Shown here: positions 25,754 to 35,423 of the stretch, piece by piece | Numbering within the stretch: the stretch's first letter is position 1 | How the letters are laid out: every line of letters starts with the position of its first letter | Source: an uncultured Gammaproteobacteria bacterium | GTDB taxonomy: Bacteria > Pseudomonadota > Gammaproteobacteria > HyVt-429 | Direction of reading: 5' to 3' | Assembly (NCBI GenBank): GCA_947259975.1 | Contig: CAMYOD010000006.1 | Span: 102,482 to 166,481, forward strand | DNA: 64,000 nucleotides | Notes under the pieces: generated by a model | Databases searched by the model: none | What the model saw: only the letters and a program-made list of their open reading frames with translations | Told to the model about the DNA's origin: nothing | Translations under genes and position numbers: made by a program

Positions 25754-26332
25754 TTGGACACCGCCGAATATTACCTGCCGGACTATTCCCTGTTCACCTC
25801 GGAGCTCGAGGCGCTGGGTCTGTTGGTCGATGCCTCCGAGGCGCATGGTCTGGTGAGCGGCCTGGTCTGTTCCGCGGCGGATGTCGATACGCCGACGCAG
25901 ATCGCCGGCATGTTCTCCGATTTCGGGCTCGGCGAGGAAGAAATGAATCGGCTGGTGGATTTGCTCACCAATCTCTTTATTCTCACGCGCGCTCACCTGC
26001 ACGAAGCCGATTTTACTTTTCAGCTCCTGTTGCCCGAGGAAGAGGCCGGCATTGGTGCGCGTACCGAGGCGCTCGCCGCCTGGTGTCGCGGGTTAGTCTA
26101 CGGTCTGGTCGAGGGCGGTGTCGGCGATCCGACGGCGCTACCGGGCCATCCCGGCGAGGTGGTGCGCGATCTCATTGAAATAGCCGAAGCCGAGCCGGAT
26201 ACGGATGCGAGCGATGAAGAGGAGGAGCGGGCGCTGATGGAACTGGAAGAGTACGTGCGTGTCGGTGTGCAGCTTATCTTCGAGGAATTGACCGTCGCCG
26301 CACCCCCGGGCGAGCCGGACCCATTTGCCTGA
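25754..26332 (+). CDS. ygfB: UPF0149 family protein YgfB
   Basis: The protein matches YgfB: an N-terminal YSLFTSELEALG, SEAHGLVSGLVC, AWCRGLVYGLVEGG and a C-terminal acidic EEEERALMELEEYVRVGVQLI. I start at the TTG (LDTAEYYL; 192 aa) because a promoter box lies in the upstream part of the ORF and AAGG precedes the TTG. It leads ygfB-pepP-ubiH-ubiI as in E. coli. The molecular function is poorly known. Confidence 0.88.
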   Translation: MDTAEYYLPDYSLFTSELEALGLLVDASEAHGLVSGLVCSAADVDTPTQIAGMFSDFGLGEEEMNRLVDLLTNLFILTRAHLHEADFTFQLLLPEEEAGIGARTEALAAWCRGLVYGLVEGGVGDPTALPGHPGEVVRDLIEIAEAEPDTDASDEEEERALMELEEYVRVGVQLIFEELTVAAPPGEPDPFA

Positions 26333-26379
26333 ACCGTGCAACGGCCTGTATCTGCGTGCGCACATTGAATTGAGGCATA

Positions 26380-27696
26380 ATGGGCGTTATGGACCCGAAG
26401 CTATTTGCCCGTCGCCGCCGCGACGTAATGCAGTTGATGGGCGACGGCGTCGCCGTCATTCCCACGTCCCCGATCCGCACGCGCAACCGTGATGTCGAGT
26501 TCCCGTTCCGACCCGACAGCGACTTTTATTACCTGACCCACTTTCCCGAACCTGAGGCAGTCGCGGTGTTGGTCCCAGGGCGCGAACAGGGGGAGTTCAT
26601 TCTGTTTTGTCGTGAACGTGATCCGGAAAAGGAGATCTGGGAAGGGCACCGCGCGGGACTCGAAGGGGCCCGTGAACTCTATGGTGCAGACGATGCGTTT
26701 CCCTACGAGGATATCGACGAGATCATGCCCGGGTTGCTGGAGGACCGGGAGAAGGTCTATTCCACCATGGGCCGTTATCAGGCCTTCGACCATCATCTTT
26801 TGAGCTGGGTCAACGAAGTCAAGGAAAAGGCCCGTGCGGGCGTGAGCGCGCCGGGCGAGTTTGTCGATCTCAAGTACATCCTGCACGAGTTGCGCCTGCT
26901 CAAGGGCCCGGAAGAAATCAAGCTCATGCGCCGGGCGTGCAAGGTTTCCGCGGCGGCGCATCGGCGTGCCATGCGCAACTGCCGCGCCGGGATGATGGAA
27001 TACGAGGTGCAGGCGGAACTGGAGTACGAGTTTCGCAAGGCAGGCAGCAGTTCGCCGGCCTATCCCTCCATCGTCGCGAGCGGTGCCAATGCCTGTATTC
27101 TGCATTACACCGAGAACGAATCCGAACTGAAGGACGGCGACCTGCTGTTGATCGATGCGGGGGCGGAAATGGACTGTTATGCGGCGGATATCACCCGCAC
27201 GTTCCCGGTAAACGGTAAATACACTGCCGAGCAACGGGACCTTTACGAGGTGGTATTAGCGGCGCAGCTGGCCGCCATCGATGCAGTACGGCCCGGCAAT
27301 CACTGGAACGAACCCCATGAAAAGGCAGTCGACGTCCTGGTCGATGGCATGGTGCATCTGGGGCTGCTCAGCGGCGACAAGGAAGAGATCCTCGAGGAAG
27401 GCCATTACAAGCGCTTTTACATGCACCGCACCGGCCACTGGCTCGGCATGGATGTGCATGATGTGGGTGACTACAAGGTGGAGGACACCTGGCGGCTGCT
27501 TGAGCCCGGTGTGGTGATGACTGTCGAGCCGGGCCTCTACATCGCCGCCGGCAGTGAGGACATCGACGAGCGCTGGTGGAATATGGGTATCCGTATCGAG
27601 GACGACGTGTTGGTGAACAAGGAAGGTTGCGAGGTGCTGAGCAAGGATGTACCGAAGGTGGTAGATGAAATTGAAGAACTGATGGCAAAAGGCTAG
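26380..27696 (+). CDS. pepP: Xaa-Pro aminopeptidase PepP
   Basis: The enzyme releases the N-terminal residue before proline. The 438-aa protein has an N-terminal creatinase-like domain and a pita-bread catalytic domain with metal ligands in IDAGAEMDCYAADITRTF, HRTGHWLGMDVHD, MTVEPGLY and GIRIEDDVLV. A start three codons downstream (MDPKLFARR) is equally likely. It precedes ubiH in the conserved order. Confidence 0.96.
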   Translation: MGVMDPKLFARRRRDVMQLMGDGVAVIPTSPIRTRNRDVEFPFRPDSDFYYLTHFPEPEAVAVLVPGREQGEFILFCRERDPEKEIWEGHRAGLEGARELYGADDAFPYEDIDEIMPGLLEDREKVYSTMGRYQAFDHHLLSWVNEVKEKARAGVSAPGEFVDLKYILHELRLLKGPEEIKLMRRACKVSAAAHRRAMRNCRAGMMEYEVQAELEYEFRKAGSSSPAYPSIVASGANACILHYTENESELKDGDLLLIDAGAEMDCYAADITRTFPVNGKYTAEQRDLYEVVLAAQLAAIDAVRPGNHWNEPHEKAVDVLVDGMVHLGLLSGDKEEILEEGHYKRFYMHRTGHWLGMDVHDVGDYKVEDTWRLLEPGVVMTVEPGLYIAAGSEDIDERWWNMGIRIEDDVLVNKEGCEVLSKDVPKVVDEIEELMAKG

Positions 27697-27790
27697 TTAC
27701 AAGTTTCAAGATACAAGATACAAGATACAAGATACAAGAGATCACTCGCAATTGTTTTACTTGCATCTTGTATCTTGCAACTTGGAACTC
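27697..27790. repeat. Palindromic repeat with four ATACAAG units
   Basis: Four tandem ATACAAG heptamers (27711-27738) follow TTACAAGTTTCAAG, and an inverted counterpart lies at 27760-27790. It is related in words and layout to the element at 22297-22376. It fills the pepP-ubiH gap, so a transcript crossing it would form a long hairpin. Confidence 0.75.
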
Positions 27791-27835
27791 GGAGCACACT
27801 GCTGAGTACACCTTCGTCACACAATATTTCGCGAC

Positions 27836-29059
27836 ATGGAAACAGACCACGACATCCTGATAATTGGCGGCGGCCTCGCGGGCGCCAGCCTGGCCTGTGC
27901 GCTGGGGCCGAGCGGGTTGCGCATCGGCGTGGTCGAGGCGGTGCCCTTCGGCGGCCGTGGCCAACCCAGTTACGACGACCGCAACGTGGCCCTGGCCTAT
28001 GGCTCGAAACGGATCTTTGCCACCATGGGGGTGTGGGAAGACGTTGTCGCCGGGGGTGCCGCGCCGATCAAGCAGATCCATATCTCTGACCGCGGTCATT
28101 TCGGCGCCAGCCATTTGCATCACGACGCCATGGGTGTGGAGGCCCTGGGCTATGTGGTACCCAACCGGGTGCTGGGCGTCGCACTGCTGGCGGGCATGGA
28201 GCGTTACGCCAATGTGGATCTGATCTGTCCGGCGACCATGCAGGATATTCAGATCGATCATGATGCGGCCCGGGTCCAGGTCGACCGTGACGGCGAGGTT
28301 GTCACACTCACGACGCGCCTGCTGGTCATCGCCGACGGTGGCCGCTCGGCGGCACGGGAGATGTTGGGTATCGAGGCGCGTACCGTGGACTACCGGCAGA
28401 CCGCGGTTGTCGCCAACGCGACCCCGGAACGACCGCATGACGGCGTGGCCTTCGAACGCTTTACGCCGACCGGTCCGCTGGCACTGTTACCGCTGACCAA
28501 TGATCGCTGTGCGATGGTATGGAGCACGCGCCCCGAGCATGTTGATGAATTACTGGCGCTATCGGACGAGGAGTTCGCCAGTCGGCTGCATGCACGCTTC
28601 GGTGATCGCCTCGGCCGCTTCCAGCGGGTCGGCAAACGCAATGCCTACCCGCTGACCCTGGTGCGGGTACGCGAGCATGTGCGCGCACGGGTGGCGCTCA
28701 TCGGCAACGCGGCCCATGCGCTGCACCCGGTGGCAGGCCAGGGATTCAATCTGGGTCTGCGCGACGTGGCGGCGCTGGCGCAGGTGGTGACCGATGCGGT
28801 GCGCGCCGATAAAGACATCGGCGACCTGATGGTGTTGCAGGAGTATGCGGACTGGCGTCGTCGCGACACACTCGCCGTGACTCGCTTTACTGATTCCCTG
28901 GTACGGATGTTTTCCAACTCATTCTTCCCCGCGGTGGCGGCACGCAATCTCGGCCTGGTGGCGGTGGATCTCATCCCGCCGCTCAAGCGCAGCCTGGTGC
29001 ATCGCACCATGGGTCTGGCCGGCAAGCTGCCGCGCCTGGCGCGCGGACTGTCGTTGTAG
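27836..29059 (+). CDS. ubiH: 2-octaprenyl-6-methoxyphenol hydroxylase UbiH
   Basis: The FAD monooxygenase hydroxylates the ubiquinone ring. The 407-aa protein shows the dinucleotide fold ILIIGGGLAGASLACAL, a mid motif VIADGGRSAARE and LIGNAAHALHPVAGQGFNLGLRD. It is followed 3 bp later by a paralogue. UbiH is assigned from gene order and motifs. Confidence 0.93.
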   Translation: METDHDILIIGGGLAGASLACALGPSGLRIGVVEAVPFGGRGQPSYDDRNVALAYGSKRIFATMGVWEDVVAGGAAPIKQIHISDRGHFGASHLHHDAMGVEALGYVVPNRVLGVALLAGMERYANVDLICPATMQDIQIDHDAARVQVDRDGEVVTLTTRLLVIADGGRSAAREMLGIEARTVDYRQTAVVANATPERPHDGVAFERFTPTGPLALLPLTNDRCAMVWSTRPEHVDELLALSDEEFASRLHARFGDRLGRFQRVGKRNAYPLTLVRVREHVRARVALIGNAAHALHPVAGQGFNLGLRDVAALAQVVTDAVRADKDIGDLMVLQEYADWRRRDTLAVTRFTDSLVRMFSNSFFPAVAARNLGLVAVDLIPPLKRSLVHRTMGLAGKLPRLARGLSL

Positions 29060-29062
29060 ACC

Positions 29063-30274
29063 GTGGCGCGGGATTACGACGTCATCATTGTCGGTGCCGG
29101 TATCGTCGGCGCGACCCTGGCCCGTGCTTTGGCCGGTAGCACACTGCGGGTCGCCCTGATCGACGGTCGTGCGCCGGCGTTGGATCCGGTGGACGATTAC
29201 GACTTGCGAGTGTCTGCAATCACTCTGGCCTCGCAACAGGTGTTCGAAACCCTGGGTGTGTGGGCGGGGATGCAAACGCGTCGTGTGAGCCCGTTTCGCG
29301 AAATGCGTGTCTGGGATGCGGTCGGCGAGGGCAGCATTCATTTCGACAGCGCCGAAATCGGTGCATCGCAGCTCGGACACATCATCGAAAACCCGGTCAT
29401 CATCGCCGCCCTGCTCGAGGATCTGGCCGCGAGCGGCAATGTGGATACGCACTACCCGAATACCATTACGGCGATCCGCGAGTCCGACCGCGTGCATGTG
29501 ACCCTGGCCGACGGCGAACAACTGTCCGCCCTGGTGCTGGTGGGAGCAGACGGTGCCGATTCCGCGGTGCGCCGACACGCAGGTATTGAGAGCCGCGGCT
29601 GGAGCTATGACCAGAAAGGCATCGTCGCCACGGTGCGCACCGCACAGCCGCACCGGGAGACGGCCTGGCAACGCTTCCTGCCCACCGGCCCGCTGGCGTT
29701 TCTGCCGCTGGCCGACGGTCGTTGTTCGATCGTATGGAGTAACGACACGACACGCGCCGATGAACTCCTGGCGCTGGACGAAGATGCCTTTTGTAGCGCG
29801 TTGGCACAGGCGTTTGATCACGTCCTCGGCGAGGTGCGTGAAACCTCGCCACGGGCCGCGTTTCCCCTCGCCCGCGCCCACGCTGCGGCCTATGTGCAGC
29901 CGCGCCTGGTACTCATCGGCGATGCGGCACACACCATCCATCCCCTGGCCGGGCAGGGCGCCAATCTCGGCATCGCGGACGCGGCCACCCTGGCCGAGGT
30001 GCTGTGCGAAGCGAGCGCGGCGCAGAAGGATATCGGTGCCCTTTCCGTGTTGCGCCGCTACGAGCGCTGGCGCAAGGGCGACAACCTGGCAACCATGACC
30101 GTGATGGATGGCTTCAAGCGTTTGTTCGGCACCGACAACGCGCCGTTGGCGCGACTGCGCAGTTTGGGAATGAACGCCGCCGACGCAGCCACGCCGCTAA
30201 AAAATGTATTGGTGCGGCGCGCCATGGGCATGACAGGTGATCTGCCCAAGCTCGCGCGCGGCATTCGGCTTTAG
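29063..30274 (+). CDS. ubiI: UbiI/VisC-type ubiquinone biosynthesis hydroxylase
   Basis: The 403-aa flavin hydroxylase is paralogous to UbiH, with VIIVGAGIVGATLARAL, LVGADGADSAVRR and LIGDAAHTIHPLAGQGANLGIAD. In E. coli the gene in this slot hydroxylates C5 of the ring. The GTG start sits 3 bp after ubiH and lacks a clear ribosome site, suggesting coupling. It could instead act at another ring position, so the symbol is by synteny. Confidence 0.85.
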   Translation: MARDYDVIIVGAGIVGATLARALAGSTLRVALIDGRAPALDPVDDYDLRVSAITLASQQVFETLGVWAGMQTRRVSPFREMRVWDAVGEGSIHFDSAEIGASQLGHIIENPVIIAALLEDLAASGNVDTHYPNTITAIRESDRVHVTLADGEQLSALVLVGADGADSAVRRHAGIESRGWSYDQKGIVATVRTAQPHRETAWQRFLPTGPLAFLPLADGRCSIVWSNDTTRADELLALDEDAFCSALAQAFDHVLGEVRETSPRAAFPLARAHAAAYVQPRLVLIGDAAHTIHPLAGQGANLGIADAATLAEVLCEASAAQKDIGALSVLRRYERWRKGDNLATMTVMDGFKRLFGTDNAPLARLRSLGMNAADAATPLKNVLVRRAMGMTGDLPKLARGIRL

Positions 30275-30282
30275 GTAATGTC

Positions 30283-31254
30283 ATGTTCGTAGACACAATC
30301 AAACGCTTGTTACCCCATGGCCTGGTGCAATATGTGCCACGCTCGCTGCGGGATCGGCTGCGTGGGCGCCACCGCGCCGCCACGTCCGCCAGCTATACGG
30401 CGCTGGCCGCGTTGATGGATCGCTATACCACCGAAGCCCTTGTGAATACCGATGCGCAAGCCTTTCGTCGCCGCATCGATGAATTTCTGAGTCTGGATGA
30501 TTTTGCCGTCGAGGGTTATCAGGATCCGAGCATGCAACGGGATCTCTCCATGCGGTTTCACTGGGGGCATGACCACGACTTCGGTGAGTTTAAGCTGGCC
30601 GGGCGTATGCGCGACCGGCATATCGCCCTGCTGACCCAGTTCATGGATGAATTCGACGCCCTGCCGCTGGATCTTACCGGCCTGCGCGTGCTCGATATCG
30701 GCTGTTGGACCGGCGGCACCAGTCTGTTGTTACACGCCATGGGTGCGGAGGTCTACGCCATCGAAGAAGTCAGAAAGTATGCCGACTGCGCCGGCTACCT
30801 GGCCGATGCCTTCGGACTCGAACGTCTGCAGGTCGAAAATCTCTCGCTCTACGATCTTGGCCGCGACGATCTGCAGGACCGCTTCGATATCGTCTTGTTT
30901 GCCGGTGTGCTGTACCACGTCACCGATCCGGTCATCGCGTTGCGCCATACCTTTAATGTGCTGAAGGACGGCGGTACCTGTCTGGTGGAAACCGCGGCGA
31001 TTCCCGCCTTGCGGCAATCCCTCGAATACGAGGGACCGACCCTGTTCGCCGAACGGGACGCCAAGGGCAAGAGTCGCGGCGGCTGGAACTGGTTTGTGCC
31101 CTCGACGCGCACGCTGGCACGCATGATGGCGGACGTAGGCTACACGGACGTGCGCACTCGCGGGCTGGTCGCCGGGCGCGCGTTTGCCGTGGGTAAACGG
31201 CAGCGACACGTAGACATATTGCGCGCCGGTTTGTCGGTGCGGGATGTCCGTTAG
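30283..31254 (+). CDS. SAM-dependent methyltransferase (DUF1698/CmoB-like class I)
   Basis: The 323-aa protein has a Rossmann methyltransferase core: LRVLDIGCWTGGTSLLLHAMG, an acidic YAIEEVRKY and FDIVLFAGVLYHVTDP. The DUF1698-like C-terminal half includes WFVPSTRTLARMMADVGY. It is the length of CmoB but lacks obvious CmoB-specific tRNA-site motifs, so the substrate is open. It follows ubiI by 8 bp and may be co-transcribed. Confidence 0.75.
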   Translation: MFVDTIKRLLPHGLVQYVPRSLRDRLRGRHRAATSASYTALAALMDRYTTEALVNTDAQAFRRRIDEFLSLDDFAVEGYQDPSMQRDLSMRFHWGHDHDFGEFKLAGRMRDRHIALLTQFMDEFDALPLDLTGLRVLDIGCWTGGTSLLLHAMGAEVYAIEEVRKYADCAGYLADAFGLERLQVENLSLYDLGRDDLQDRFDIVLFAGVLYHVTDPVIALRHTFNVLKDGGTCLVETAAIPALRQSLEYEGPTLFAERDAKGKSRGGWNWFVPSTRTLARMMADVGYTDVRTRGLVAGRAFAVGKRQRHVDILRAGLSVRDVR

Positions 31255-31280
31255 GCACGCCGTCTTATCGAGACCCGGGA

Positions 31281-31865
31281 ATGCCGGCAAGCGAACGAGA
31301 GAAATGGGATACGCGTCACCGTGCCGCGGTTACGGCCGCAACGCCGGCGCGCGTGCTCGAGGAAAACGCACACTTGCTGCCGGCGTCAGGCAAGACGCTG
31401 GATCTGGCCTGCGGTAGCGGAGCGAATGCACTTTGGTTGGCGCGCCGCGGTTACGACGTCAGCGCCTGGGATTTTTCGTCCGTGGCCATAGAAAAGGTCG
31501 CCGCGGAAGCACGACGCCTGGAACTTGCGGTGACCGCGGAGGTGCGGGATGTGGTGCAAGACCCACCGGCAGTCGAGAGCTTCGACGTCATCGTGGTGAC
31601 GAGGTTTCTCGAGCGTAGCTTGACGCCGCGGTTGATCGCCGCTCTGTACCCCAACGGCCTGCTCTACTACCAGACGTTTACCGCGGCGCGTGTGGATGAC
31701 AAAGGGCCGGCAAACCCGGCTTATCTATTGCAGGACAATGAGTTGTTAGCGCTCTTTTCGCCGCTGCGGATTCTCGTGTATCGTGAAGAGGGATGTGTCG
31801 GCCGGCGCGACGCCGGCTGGCGTGGTCAAGCCATGTTGGTCGGGCAAAAACGCAGCCCGCGGTGA
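31281..31865 (+). CDS. Class I SAM methyltransferase, TehB-like
   Basis: The 194-aa protein begins REKWDTRHR and has the SAM motif TLDLACGSGANALWLARRG, followed by SAWDFSSVAIEK. This pattern is typical of TehB/thiopurine-type small-molecule methyltransferases. The substrate cannot be told from sequence. It is the last gene of the probable ygfB-to-methyltransferase run. Confidence 0.82.
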   Translation: MPASEREKWDTRHRAAVTAATPARVLEENAHLLPASGKTLDLACGSGANALWLARRGYDVSAWDFSSVAIEKVAAEARRLELAVTAEVRDVVQDPPAVESFDVIVVTRFLERSLTPRLIAALYPNGLLYYQTFTAARVDDKGPANPAYLLQDNELLALFSPLRILVYREEGCVGRRDAGWRGQAMLVGQKRSPR

Positions 31866-31879
31866 TTGGATCTGAACTC

Positions 31880-32254
31880 ATGTTTGTTATGAAAAATTTC
31901 ACGCGTCGCATTGCCTGGTTAAGTGCGGCGTTGGCGGTTTGTTTCTGGGCCGCGGGCTGTACGCCACTGTTGGTCGGCGGCGCCGCCGCGGGTGGTTACT
32001 ATGTCGGTAAGGACGAACGTTCCGCCGGTCGTATTGCGGATGATGCGGGTATCACCGCAAGCATCAATGCGAAATATGCCAAGGATCCGGACGTCAGCGC
32101 TATCGACATCAATGTGGATACGCGCAGCGGGGTCGTGACCTTATATGGCAGCGTCTCCAGCCGGCGCGCGGCGAACCGGGCGGTGGAACTGGCGCGCAGC
32201 ACCAAGGGTGTGCGCAAGGTCATCTCCAAGATCACCGTGGTGCCGGCGAATTAA
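31880..32254 (+). CDS. BON-domain lipoprotein
   Basis: I start at MFVMKNFTRR (124 aa). A signal peptide leads to a lipobox at FWAAGC, then a glycine-rich segment GGAAAGGYYVGKDE. The mature part holds one BON domain (ITASINAKYAKDPDVSAIDINVDTRSG-type, GVVTLYGSV, and AVELARSTKGVRKV). It resembles half of the outer-membrane lipoprotein DolP, which has two BON domains. An envelope-integrity role is inferred. Confidence 0.85.
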   Translation: MFVMKNFTRRIAWLSAALAVCFWAAGCTPLLVGGAAAGGYYVGKDERSAGRIADDAGITASINAKYAKDPDVSAIDINVDTRSGVVTLYGSVSSRRAANRAVELARSTKGVRKVISKITVVPAN

Positions 32255-32333
32255 ACATTCCATAGTATTGTCAGCGCGTGCACGGGGTGCGATCGTGGTA
32301 CACGCTGGCTGGACCAGTTTGTAGAGAATTCAT

Positions 32334-33128
32334 ATGAAGCAATACCTGGATTTGATGCGCCATGTGCGCGACCATGGCGTGCGCAAGGATGATCGCACCG
32401 GCACCGGCACCTTGAGCGTATTCGGGTATCAAATGCGCTTCGACCTGGCCGCGGGATTTCCGCTACTGACGACCAAGAAACTGCATTTGCGTTCCATTAT
32501 TCACGAGTTGTTGTGGTTTTTGCGCGGCGATACGAATGTAAAATATCTTCACGACAACGGTGTCAGTATCTGGGACGAATGGGCCGATGCCGACGGTAAT
32601 CTGGGGCCGGTTTATGGTTACCAGTGGCGCTCCTGGCCGGCGCCGAACGGACGCCACATCGATCAGATTAGCCAGATTCTGGATCAGATCAGGAACAACC
32701 CGGATTCCCGGCGCATTATCGTCAGTGCCTGGAATGTGGGCGAAATCGAAAACATGGCGTTGCCGCCCTGTCACGCGTTCTTTCAGTTTTACGTGGCGGA
32801 AGGTCGCCTCTCCTGCCAGCTGTATCAGCGCAGTGCCGACATATTTCTCGGCGTGCCATTCAACATCGCCTCCTATGCGCTGCTGACGATGATGGTGGCC
32901 CAGGTCTGCGGGCTGCGGCCGGGGGATTTTGTGCACACCCTCGGCGATGCGCATCTGTACTCGAATCATCTCGAACAGGTCGATTTACAGTTGAGTCGCG
33001 AACCCCATCCCCTGCCGACCATGGTGTTGAATCCGGACGTGACATCCTTGTTTGATTTCAGTTTCGAGGATTTCAGCCTGGAAAACTATCAAGCCCACCC
33101 GGGCATCAAGGCGCCGGTGGCGGTTTAG
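32334..33128 (+). CDS. thyA: Thymidylate synthase
   Basis: The enzyme methylates dUMP to dTMP using methylene-THF. At 264 aa it has exactly the E. coli length, with catalytic Cys146 in [21 protein letters not shown] for phosphate binding and [16 protein letters not shown]. folA follows 4 bp after the stop and regenerates the folate oxidised here. Confidence 0.98.
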   Translation: MKQYLDLMRHVRDHGVRKDDRTGTGTLSVFGYQMRFDLAAGFPLLTTKKLHLRSIIHELLWFLRGDTNVKYLHDNGVSIWDEWADADGNLGPVYGYQWRSWPAPNGRHIDQISQILDQIRNNPDSRRIIVSAWNVGEIENMALPPCHAFFQFYVAEGRLSCQLYQRSADIFLGVPFNIASYALLTMMVAQVCGLRPGDFVHTLGDAHLYSNHLEQVDLQLSREPHPLPTMVLNPDVTSLFDFSFEDFSLENYQAHPGIKAPVAV

Positions 33129-33132
33129 CATC

Positions 33133-33621
33133 ATGGGCCTGTCCCTGATTGTCGCCATGGACGAGGGTCGCGTGATCGGCGCCAACAATGCCATGCCCTG
33201 GCATCTGCCGGCGGACCTGCGCCATTTTCGCGAAGTGACCATGGGCAAGCCCATCGTCATGGGCCGCAAGACATTCGAATCCATCGGCAAGGCGCTGCCG
33301 GGGCGTCGCAATATCGTGATCAGTGCGAATCCGGATTTCGTCGCCGCGGGTTGTATGGTGGTACCGAATCTGCAGGCGGCGCTGGAATCTGCTGCGGACG
33401 CGCCGGAGATCATGATCATCGGCGGTGCCACGATCTTCGCCCAGACCCTGGCGCAGGCGGATCGGCTCTACCTGACGGTGATCCACCATCGCTTCGACGG
33501 GGATACCTGGTTTCCGGAAATCGACGCCGTAAAGTGGCGTGAGGTGGCACGCAGCGATCACGCGGCGGATGAACGCAATCCCTACGACTACAGCTTCATC
33601 ACGCTAGAGCGGGCAAACTAA
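33133..33621 (+). CDS. folA: Dihydrofolate reductase
   Basis: The NADPH enzyme reduces dihydrofolate to tetrahydrofolate. I start at MGLSLIVAMDE (162 aa); the ORF's earlier part overlaps thyA. Motifs are VIGANNAMPWHLPADLRHF (substrate site), VMGRKTFESIG and MIIGGATIF. The thyA-folA pair is standard. Confidence 0.97.
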   Translation: MGLSLIVAMDEGRVIGANNAMPWHLPADLRHFREVTMGKPIVMGRKTFESIGKALPGRRNIVISANPDFVAAGCMVVPNLQAALESAADAPEIMIIGGATIFAQTLAQADRLYLTVIHHRFDGDTWFPEIDAVKWREVARSDHAADERNPYDYSFITLERAN

Positions 33622-33635
33622 TCGTTGCAGCGCGT

Positions 33636-35078
33636 TCACAGCTCCGGCGAGCGCAGCACCATCATTTTTTCGATCTGCATGTCCTCGAAGGTGTAGGGGA
33701 TGCCGCCGACACCGAGCCCAGATTGACGCAATCCGGCAAAAGGCATCCAGTCGACGCGGAAGGCGGTGTGATCGTTGATCATGACCGCGGACGCGTCGAG
33801 GCGGCGATAGCATTTCATGGCGGTATCCAGGTCCTGGGTGATCACCGACGCCTGAAACGCGAAGGGCAGGGCATTCGCCCGCGCCAGGGCGTCGTCGATG
33901 TCATCATAGGGATAGACACAGATCACCGGCCCGAAGATTTCCTGCTGACTGACCCGTGCATCCGCGGGTGGGTCGTAAAGAACCGTGCAGGCATAGGTTG
34001 TCGTCGAGAGTCGTTCGCCGCCGGTGAGGCACTCGGCGCCGCCGGCCACCGCCTCATCCACCCACTCACCGACGCGGTCGGCTTCCCGCGGGCGAATCAG
34101 GGGGCCGACCTCGGTTGCCGCCAGCGTCGGATCGCCGATGGTCATCTGGCGCGCCAAATCCGTGAGCCCGTCGGCGACCTGGCGCGCGATCGACGCGTGC
34201 GCGAACACGCGCTGCACTGACACGCAGACCTGGCCGGCGTGATAAAGCCCGCCCTTGGCGAGCAGGGGCAACATTTCGTCGATCCTGGCGTCCGCCGCCA
34301 TGATCACCGGTGCCGCGCCACCGTGCTCCAACGCGCAACGGGCGCCGGGCGCCAATTGTGAGCGCAGCATCCAACCCACCCGGGCGCTGCCGATAAAGCT
34401 GAAGAAACCGACCCGCGAGTCCGTGACCAGTTGGCTGGCGACCTCGAGATTTTCCGTCATCACCGCCTGGCAATATTCGTCCGGCAGCCCCGCCTCGCGC
34501 AGTATCTGCACGAAGCGAAAACACGACAGCGGCGTGTCCTCCGCCGGCTTCACGATTACCGGACAGCCCGCCGCGATGGCCGGACCGACCTGGTGTACGA
34601 TCAGATTGAACGGATGATTGAAGGCACTTACCGCCATCACCACGCCGATGGGTTCACGCCGGGTCATGGCCAGGCGATTGGCGGAGGCGGCGTTCAGATT
34701 CATGGGAATTTCGCGGCCGCTGTCCGTGCGCAGGCACTCGATACAGTTCTTCACGCCGTCGATGGCACGCGCCACCTCGACACGGGAATCCAGCAGCGGC
34801 TTGCCGCCCTCCCGCGCCGCCTCGACGGCCAGGTGCTCGGCGCGATCCTCGATCAGGCCGGCGGTCTTTTCGAGCACGGCGATGCGGGTCGCCGGCGGCA
34901 ACCAGCGATCCTTGTCCGCGAACACGGCGTGAGCGTTCGCCAACGCGGTTTCGGCGCCAGCCGCATCAATCGTGGCGACCCGGCCGATGGTCTGTTGATC
35001 GAAGGGTGCGGTTACCGCCGTCGGGTCCGCCGTCGCGGTTGCACCTGGAACCATGAGGTCGAATGTCTCGTCGGTCAT
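33636..35078 (-). CDS. NAD(P)-dependent aldehyde dehydrogenase
   Basis: I start at MTDETFDLMV (480 aa) with GGAGG upstream. The protein has the family's coenzyme region (AFNHPFNLIVHQVGPAIAAG, VKPAEDTP), the GSARVG loop, a general-base glutamate in ALEHGGAAPVI and the catalytic Cys in HAGQVCVSVQR. The usual ELGG reads LEHGG, so the substrate class is unclear. It is convergent with folA and stands alone. Confidence 0.9.
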   Translation of the reverse strand: MTDETFDLMVPGATATADPTAVTAPFDQQTIGRVATIDAAGAETALANAHAVFADKDRWLPPATRIAVLEKTAGLIEDRAEHLAVEAAREGGKPLLDSRVEVARAIDGVKNCIECLRTDSGREIPMNLNAASANRLAMTRREPIGVVMAVSAFNHPFNLIVHQVGPAIAAGCPVIVKPAEDTPLSCFRFVQILREAGLPDEYCQAVMTENLEVASQLVTDSRVGFFSFIGSARVGWMLRSQLAPGARCALEHGGAAPVIMAADARIDEMLPLLAKGGLYHAGQVCVSVQRVFAHASIARQVADGLTDLARQMTIGDPTLAATEVGPLIRPREADRVGEWVDEAVAGGAECLTGGERLSTTTYACTVLYDPPADARVSQQEIFGPVICVYPYDDIDDALARANALPFAFQASVITQDLDTAMKCYRRLDASAVMINDHTAFRVDWMPFAGLRQSGLGVGGIPYTFEDMQIEKMMVLRSPEL

Positions 35079-35195
35079 TGCCGTCCTCCGTGTCGGTTCC
35101 CTGCGGAAACCCATCTTTGCTTCGTACAATCAGTCTACATCTATTTATCGGCTGGCGTGGGGATTGATTTAGACCGTGCCCGCGGCACGAAGTTG

Positions 35196-35285
35196 TCAAA
35201 AATGGGGTCGGAGTGAATTTTCCATTCACAGCGGACAATAAACATCCAGGTTTTCTGGAAAACTTCACTCCGACCCCATTTTTGA
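35196..35285. repeat. REP/RAYT-type 22-bp perfect inverted repeat
   Basis: Two perfect 22-bp arms (35196-35217 and 35264-35285) contain ATGGGGTCGGAGTGAA and its complement. Six further bases (TTTTCC / GGAAAA) pair inside after a one-base bulge. GGGGTCrGAGTGAA-type palindromes are the known partners of REP-associated IS200-like transposases. No such transposase is in the window, so this copy would be mobilised in trans, if at all. Confidence 0.75.
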
Positions 35286-35423
35286 GCTGTCGGCAGCGGC
35301 TCAGTTTCCTTTTCATTTCGGCGGCGGAGACGCCACCAGAATGAGACGAATGGGCAATGTGTGCCACTACCCGGCTCTCATTCGGCTGGGCAGTTGCGCG
35401 GTATCTCCGGTATCATTATCCGT

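Noticed and set aside
27711-27738. CRISPR-like short repeats
   Set aside because: The heptamers are contiguous without spacers and no cas genes are present.
27368-28438. 356-aa minus-strand ORF
   Set aside because: It spans parts of pepP and ubiH plus the repeat between them and has no recognisable domain.
28919-29941. 340-aa minus-strand ORF
   Set aside because: It is a shadow of ubiH/ubiI with no domain signal.
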